Source: Climacium dendroides
Taxonomy: Eukaryota; Streptophyta; Bryopsida; Hypnales; Climaciaceae
Assembly: GCA_950106755.1 (NCBI GenBank)
Contig: OX467083.1
Span: 30,003,029-30,067,028 of the forward strand
Length of the DNA: 64,000 bases
Reading direction: 5' to 3'
A model generated the notes under the pieces. The model was not told the origin of the DNA and did not search any database. It was given only the letters and a program-made list of their open reading frames with translations. Position 1 is the stretch's first letter. Every line of letters starts with the position of its first letter. Shown one piece after another: positions 58,967-64,000 of the stretch. Both the position numbers and the translations under genes were made by a program.

Positions 58967-60279
58967 TTACAAGTCATCAAAGAAACTAGTGGATGGAGCA
59001 CCACCGCGTTGCTTGCCCTTCTTCCCTTTCTTTTTCCGCTCCTTTGATTCTTCAACTTCCATTTGATCATCGTGGTTGTCATCTGAATCCGCAGCACTCG
59101 TTGGTTGGACAGCGGCGGACTCCTCTTCCTCCACTTCCTTGTCGTCTTCATGCAGATACCTCACATCCCACAGCTTCACGGTATTATCATGAGAAGCACT
59201 CCCTAAAATATTGCGGTCCCGGGAAAACGCTAGACGCTCGACAGGAAAATCAGCATGCTCTCCTATCACTCCGATCATCTTGTTCGGTAAGATGGTCACA
59301 ACTCGGATGATACCATCACTGGATCCCGTGAGAAGCGTATCCTCGTCCACCTTCAGCATAGCGTCCACAGAATTCGGGTGCCCTAGAAATCGATCGCTGC
59401 AATCCGCCATAGCTCCCCACGAGTACAACAACAGAACTCCATCTTGCGAACCGCAGATAACCTTTTGCCCGTTCTTGCACACCACCACCGACAGCAGCTC
59501 GTCTTCCGCAAACTCTGTTTTTGAGTCAATTCTGTTCCGCCGTAAATTACAAATCGAAAGAGTGCCATCACCACTGGCGGCTAATAGTTGATGGCTACCC
59601 GGGAGGAACTCCATGTCTGCTACGAAATCCTCGTGCGCCGAGAAGCTATTGCAGCACTTGTTCTGTCGCGTATCCCATACCTTCAAGTAGGGACAACCAA
59701 AATCGCCGGAGACACAAAACCACCAATTAATCAGATGTTTTCCTGGCATCCATCTCTTTACACATTATGTCTACGAAGCGAATTTCAAGAGCATCCACAT
59801 TGACCGCTCACAACTTTCCAATGACGCATTCTTTGGTGCGTTAAAACCTCTATCGTTCGCCAACAAGAGCAAATCAAATTCTGACCATGGTGTCCTACCT
59901 TGACGGTACCTCCGTCGTCGCCAGACGCGACGGTGTTCTCGCTGCAATTGACCAGGCGATTGATGGGCTCGCCATGCGCATCAGCCAGACGCGCCACCGC
60001 CTGCCCTGTCTCTACGTTGGTGGCGAGGATGGACTTGTCCGCCGAAGCTGTCAAAACAAACTCCCCACCTTGCACGAACCGAACCGCACGACAGGACTCG
60101 CTGTGCGCATTCGAGGTCCAGAGATGCGCCACCGCTGCCTCGCCGCTGCCTGGGTCGCCATACTTGTGCAATTGCACATGGCCTGTGATGGCCGCAACCG
60201 CCACCAGATTCGTAGTCGGGTGGAAGGCTAAATCAAAGGGCTGCGTGCCGATGTTGACCTCCACCGTCGTCTCTGTCAT
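58967..60279 (-). CDS. WDR55: WDR55-like WD40 repeat protein
   Basis: Two minus-strand exons, 60279-59899 and 59680-58967, total 1095 nt and 364 residues, near the 350 or so of plant WDR55. Exon 1 starts MTETTVEVNIGTQPFDLAFHP and includes the repeat strands AHSESCRAVRFVQGGEFVLTA and DKSILATNVETG. The intron falls in a repeat, joining DDGGTVK to VWDTRQNKCC. Further blades include AHEDFVADMEFLPGSHQLLA, DGTLSICNLRRN, GHPNSVDAMLKVDEDTLLTG and NTVKLWDVRYL. The C-terminus is an acidic patch followed by a Lys/Arg-rich stretch (KERKKKGKKGKQRGG) and SFFDDL, as in the family. In animals and yeast the relatives act in ribosome biogenesis; in Arabidopsis WDR55 is needed for reproduction and binds DDB1. 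A probable acceptor at 60288 suggests that an intron also splits the 5' leader. Confidence 0.9.
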
Positions 60280-60287
60280 CGCGGTCC

Positions 60288-61764
60288 CTGCACCTACATC
60301 AATTTAAAAAACAAGCACACGTGTCATATTTTCATCCTATGCAATATAGGAAAAATGTCTCTACTGAAAGATTCTAAAACTGAGTTACCTCAAGGGTATT
60401 TGGGCGGACTAGTGCTTCGATTTACACAATGATTAGTTTGCAGGTTGTAGAAAGGAGGAAAAGTACTGCCATCAGTCAATGATTTTGCATGTTTAAATCC
60501 TTGTGATAAGTGGGACAGACCAAGAAGCAAGAATCCAAAATCAATGTGGCACTGTAAACTGGCCATTCCAAATCATATATCTTACGAGGTTCGAGACAAT
60601 AATGCAATCTTTACGGACATGAATCACAAAACCGCGAATCGAGTTTTTATCAAACTATAAACAGTGAAAACATCAGTCAGCACGTACGAGTCTCACTTGG
60701 TCTGTACTTGGCCGAAAACTTCGCTTAGCACGCTGCCGAATATCAGAGATGTCCTCAATAACTGTAGTACCTACGATTGCTCAACAGATAGATAGAGTGG
60801 GTTGTTTGTGAGTTTTTAGTATGCTAATGAATTGTAGACCTCGAGGAATTGACGACTGATACATCACAACATTCAGCAATACAGAAACTTGTGAGGATAC
60901 CAAGTGATGATTATGCAGTGATTAACAAGAGGACGAGTCAATGCTTGCTCAAGCAAGCTGGAATTGACACACACTCAGGTTCTTACAACGCTTAGGTTTT
61001 GAAGTCGCTCAATACAAGCATCTTTACCGGTACGAATCACAAAAACATGAAATAAAGTTCTGTAAACCCTAAAGAGAGAGTTTTAGAATCCCCGAGATAC
61101 TTACAATGCTTAGGTTAGAATCTGAAGCCGCTGTATGCAAGGATCCAGCTCTTCCGCGCTTCGTCAAGCCCTAAACCATTCACCAGAAACCATTACCCCT
61201 ACAAGTAAAAGCTAGGGCCGGACATGTTCTATTGACTTCGATTTCCCGGTGATTGCAGTGAAAGGCGACGTCCAAACCCCGTAATTTCAGTAGAGCAGCA
61301 AGAACACTCCGTAATGCTTTGCACACAAACGAGCACTGCTGCTAACAGAAACCTGATAATGGCTTAAAATAGAGAAGAGCCCTGCGAGAGAATCGATTAC
61401 AGCAGCTGAAACTTGAATCACGTACTATTCTACCGACTTTCCAACGCTCCAGGTTAACCATTCAATACAGAAGTCTGACAACAGGCATCGCAAAACCTGT
61501 AACATCTGGGGACACCATGGGGAAAATTGCAGCTGTCAGCTTACCTGGGCTCTAACAAGTCAAGCAATCTGCTACATGAAGGGTACATCCAACATAAGGA
61601 AACTGTTGAGATACTAGGGGTTGTCACACCTTCTCCAAGAATGAAACTTCTATGAAAAATGAGAAGTTGTGGAGAGAAAAAGAGGAGCCAAATAGGAGCC
61701 TTTCTCCATGAAGAAGGTGTGACACCCCTTTCGTGTTGTGTGGAGAATGGAGAACGAGATTTAC
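60288..61764 (-). other. Probable spliced 5' leader of the WDR55-like gene
   Basis: On the minus strand GTAGGTGCAG ends at 60288, eight bases before the start codon context GGACCGCGATG, and looks like a 3' splice site. Upstream donors that could pair with it are TTGTAAGTATC (GT at 61104), CCCAGGTAAGCTG (GT at 61544) and GCAGGTAAATC (GT at 61764). No coding frame with a recognisable domain occurs here. The choice among donors cannot be made from sequence alone. Confidence 0.4.
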
Positions 61765-62279
61765 CTGCGTAAGTTATGAGGCTCTCGAACGCAAATCCAC
61801 TTGTGTCAGTAGCTGCACCTCTTTCAATCCTGCTTGCTCGATCGCTACAAAACTCCAAAACCCTAAGTAAGCCCCAAGTCTTCTAGATTTTAAAAAAATG
61901 AGCAGGGATTCCAATGCTTTTCGATGAAGTAACTGAAGAAAAAGGTTGTACAGAGGAACGACACTAGCAATAACAGCAATACATCCAACACGAGAGATTC
62001 TATAGAGGAATGACAACGGCAATAAGAGTAGAGCAGCGCGGCGAAAATCACCTAAGAGGAAACGTGTAATGGATTCTCGGGATGCAGAAAAAGCGAAATG
62101 CGGCAGCTTCAATTACAAGGGGCACAGCATCAATTTCTGCACTACTCTCTCACGCGAATCGAAGGTGAAAACGGTAGGCAGGGTGAAGCGGTGAAACTTG
62201 AATTTTTTCCTGTAGTGGTCTTCGAAAGATGATGGAACCCAAAACAAGGACTAGTTACTCATGAACTATTTCGTGGATG

Positions 62280-62340
62280 GGTTTAGGGTTTAGGGTTTAG
62301 TAGTAGGGTTTGGGGTTTTTAGGGTTTAAGGTTTTAGGGC
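62280..62340 (-). promoter_or_regulatory. Telo-box cluster, probable WDR55-like promoter
   Basis: Several AAACCCTAA or close variants lie within 60 bp on the minus strand (TTTAGGG on the plus strand). Telo boxes are common in plant promoters of ribosomal protein and ribosome biogenesis genes. The nearest gene reading away from it on the minus strand is the WDR55-like gene, about 2 kb downstream. The link is inference. Confidence 0.5.
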
Positions 62341-63507
62341 TTATAGCTCATTCGTGAAAGTGAGCTCCAACAGGGCTCTTTGAGCTCTCGAGCGTTCAAT
62401 CGAGGCCATCGTCTTCCTCACGACTTGGTGTGTTGCTGTCGTCGTCGTTGCTGCGCTTCCGCTCTGCCCCTCCGCTGTCCTCCTCGCAACTTGCCTGCAA
62501 TGTCCGGGGGTCTCACTTTCTTCCTCGTTATTGACCTCCTTTCGATCTATCTTCGCAGCTGGGGTTGTCTACGGCAGCATGAAACTCGCCTATCTCAAGG
62601 GCATTTCCTTCCTTCGCTCGTTTCCGCACTTTCGAGGGTTAGGTTAGGGAACTTATTGATTTTTGGTTCTGCGGTCGGCAGTGACGGAATCCATTCCAGA
62701 GCGGATGCTTATGAGTGTGCGCGTTTTCTCCAGGCAAAAGCTCCGAAGAGTGCAACACTCTCTAACGCAAATGGAAGCTGAAAACAGCAGGCAGGGTGAA
62801 AGTGAGAAGCGGAGCAGTGAAACCTTTGCTTGCAAAATCTTCATTCTTCACCTCCACTACTCTAATGATGGTATTTAGTGTTATGTTATTAATAGTGTTA
62901 CCTGGCCTTTTACCCCACACACTAAATTCCAAGTAGTTTGTATATAGAGTTGGTAACATTAAAACTGCCTTCCCCGCCTTCCCCTCTCCTTCCCTCTTCC
63001 TTCACTCCTTGCAATTTAATGAAATAATATGTAACACTAAATATAAACTTGTAAAAAATTTATATCCAATAGTTGATAATTAGTATCTATGTCGAAATTT
63101 AGTGCTAGTAACATTAAGAAAATTGTCGATATTTAGTGTCATGCTTTGTAATTAGTGTTGCCAACACTATTTACTATCATTAGTGTAGTGTGTCCTATCA
63201 TTGCCACAGTCAAGAGAAAAGTAAAAGAAAAATAAAAGTAATTTTCTGAAACTATAAAACCAAAACCCCCTCAAAAATCCATAATTTTCATACCATATGT
63301 ATGAATGCCACGAAACAAAGCAAACAAACAAACAACCTATTCATCTTAACAGATGGATTCTTCACCTCCAATTTAAATTTGGATTAAGTACCTAAATTCC
63401 TATAAAGTAAAGAATTGAATTTTGATAAAGAAAACTTTATATTTCAAATCCAATCAATAGGTGAATCCTCATATCAATGTGTGATAATTAAATGTAGAGT
63501 TTAAGGG
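62341..63507. other. Intergenic DNA, no gene supported
   Basis: A 133-codon frame at 62380-62781 starts with TTG, is Arg/Cys/Leu-rich and shows no domain. From 62860 on, ATTTAGTGTTA-like motifs recur (62875-63190), perhaps part of an AT-rich repeat. I see no gene. Confidence 0.4.
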
Positions 63508-63732
63508 TTAACCTTTAAAAGATGAATGACCTTGGAAATCATTCCTTTTTATTAGTGTGTGAATCATTAGCTTAAGAAATAGAAAAGCACTCATTGGAAG
63601 TCAACCTATTGTAGAAGACTTCCCCTTTTTACAACAAAATTTTGAGGATGAATAGTTGCACTTTTGTCTTGCTAGAAGGATTCCCTTCATCCATTGGATG
63701 CCAAATATTCTGTATCAACGTTTAAGGATTAG
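63508..63732 (-). mobile_element. Short TTAA element, family 2, copy 5
   Basis: A 225-bp unit from TTAACCTTTAAAAGATGAATG to ATCAACGTTTAAGGATTAG, with the right TTAA mutated to TTAG. The interior matches copy 4 (TTGGAAGTCAA..TGTAGAAGACTT and the GAATAGTTGCA core). Confidence 0.6.
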
Positions 63733-64000
63733 AGAAAAATTAAAAAAAAATTTGGAACAAGAATTCCCATTTTTATAATAATTCAATTTGATCTTTGTAA
63801 ATCTTCACACATCAAATAAAAAAAAATTGTGCATTACAGATGAAGTATTGAATGTAATTGTAATATGTGATGAATCCATAAAGGATGCACCGGTGCTATC
63901 AAGTTGGGAGTTTTCAAAATGAGCTTTTGATACAATACTATTTTTTTCTTTTATTAGAAAATTCACAATCATTTCAATTTTTTACAAAATACTCTAAATT
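63733..64000. other. AT-rich DNA at the window edge
   Basis: No feature is seen. Confidence 0.5.

Noticed and set aside
60904..60910. GTGATGA as a C box of a C/D snoRNA in the WDR55 leader
   Set aside because: No CTGA D box lies within a normal distance and no terminal stem is seen.
62280..62340. Interstitial telomere array
   Set aside because: Only a few degenerate TTTAGGG units in a GC-richer gene-proximal context; telo boxes of a promoter explain it better.
62380..62781. 133-codon plus-strand frame next to the telo boxes
   Set aside because: Starts with TTG, shows Cys/Arg/Leu low-complexity composition and has no domain or splice support.
1..64000. An autonomous transposase for the TTAA family within the window
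   Set aside because: None of the open frames in or near the elements shows a transposase motif; the longest within them are under about 120 codons.

Overview
This is nuclear DNA of a land plant: multi-exon genes with GT-AG introns, plastid and apoplast targeting sequences, plant gene families, and wide AT-rich intergenic blocks of decayed transposons. Gene content (an ENH1-type PDZ-rubredoxin protein, a secreted polyamine oxidase, an ethylbenzene-dehydrogenase-like haem-domain protein) together with the repeat landscape suggests a non-seed plant such as a bryophyte, lycophyte or fern. That placement is inference; nothing here fixes the species.

Seven gene models are supported. On the plus strand is an 11-exon polyamine oxidase (12475-16772). 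The other six are on the minus strand: a thylakoid PDZ-rubredoxin protein like ENH1 (25364-27951), a condensation-domain-like acyltransferase relative (28758-32200), a haem-binding EB_dh-family membrane protein (34666-38593), a PIN/FEN-like protein of unknown role (42458-45082), a mitochondrial NFU iron-sulfur scaffold (52715-53566) and a WDR55-like WD40 protein (58967-60279) with telo-box motifs about 2 kb upstream. In every spliced model the exons sum to a multiple of three and all junctions are GT-AG. Two small orphan exons (56583-56734 and 58755-58870) look like gene debris.

Between the genes the DNA is mostly repeats. The most striking are many elements bounded by TTAA with short inverted termini starting CCCCTAAAGGA (about 200 to 950 bp, at least three size families). 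One is nested inside another, which shows directly that insertion occurred at a TTAA. This is the signature of piggyBac-type transposition, which as far as I know is rarely reported in land plants. No transposase is encoded in the window, so all copies are non-autonomous. Other repeats are a CACTA-type MITE with a 3-bp target duplication and an empty site in a second copy of its host repeat, a SINE-like insertion with a 17-bp target duplication, TA-flanked inverted-repeat elements, a decayed LINE reverse transcriptase, a six-unit 69-bp tandem array, a 70-bp near-perfect palindrome and several microsatellites.

The genes do not form one pathway. TTAA elements also sit in introns of the acyltransferase-like and EB_dh genes, so the family has inserted into transcribed DNA without destroying the reading frames.
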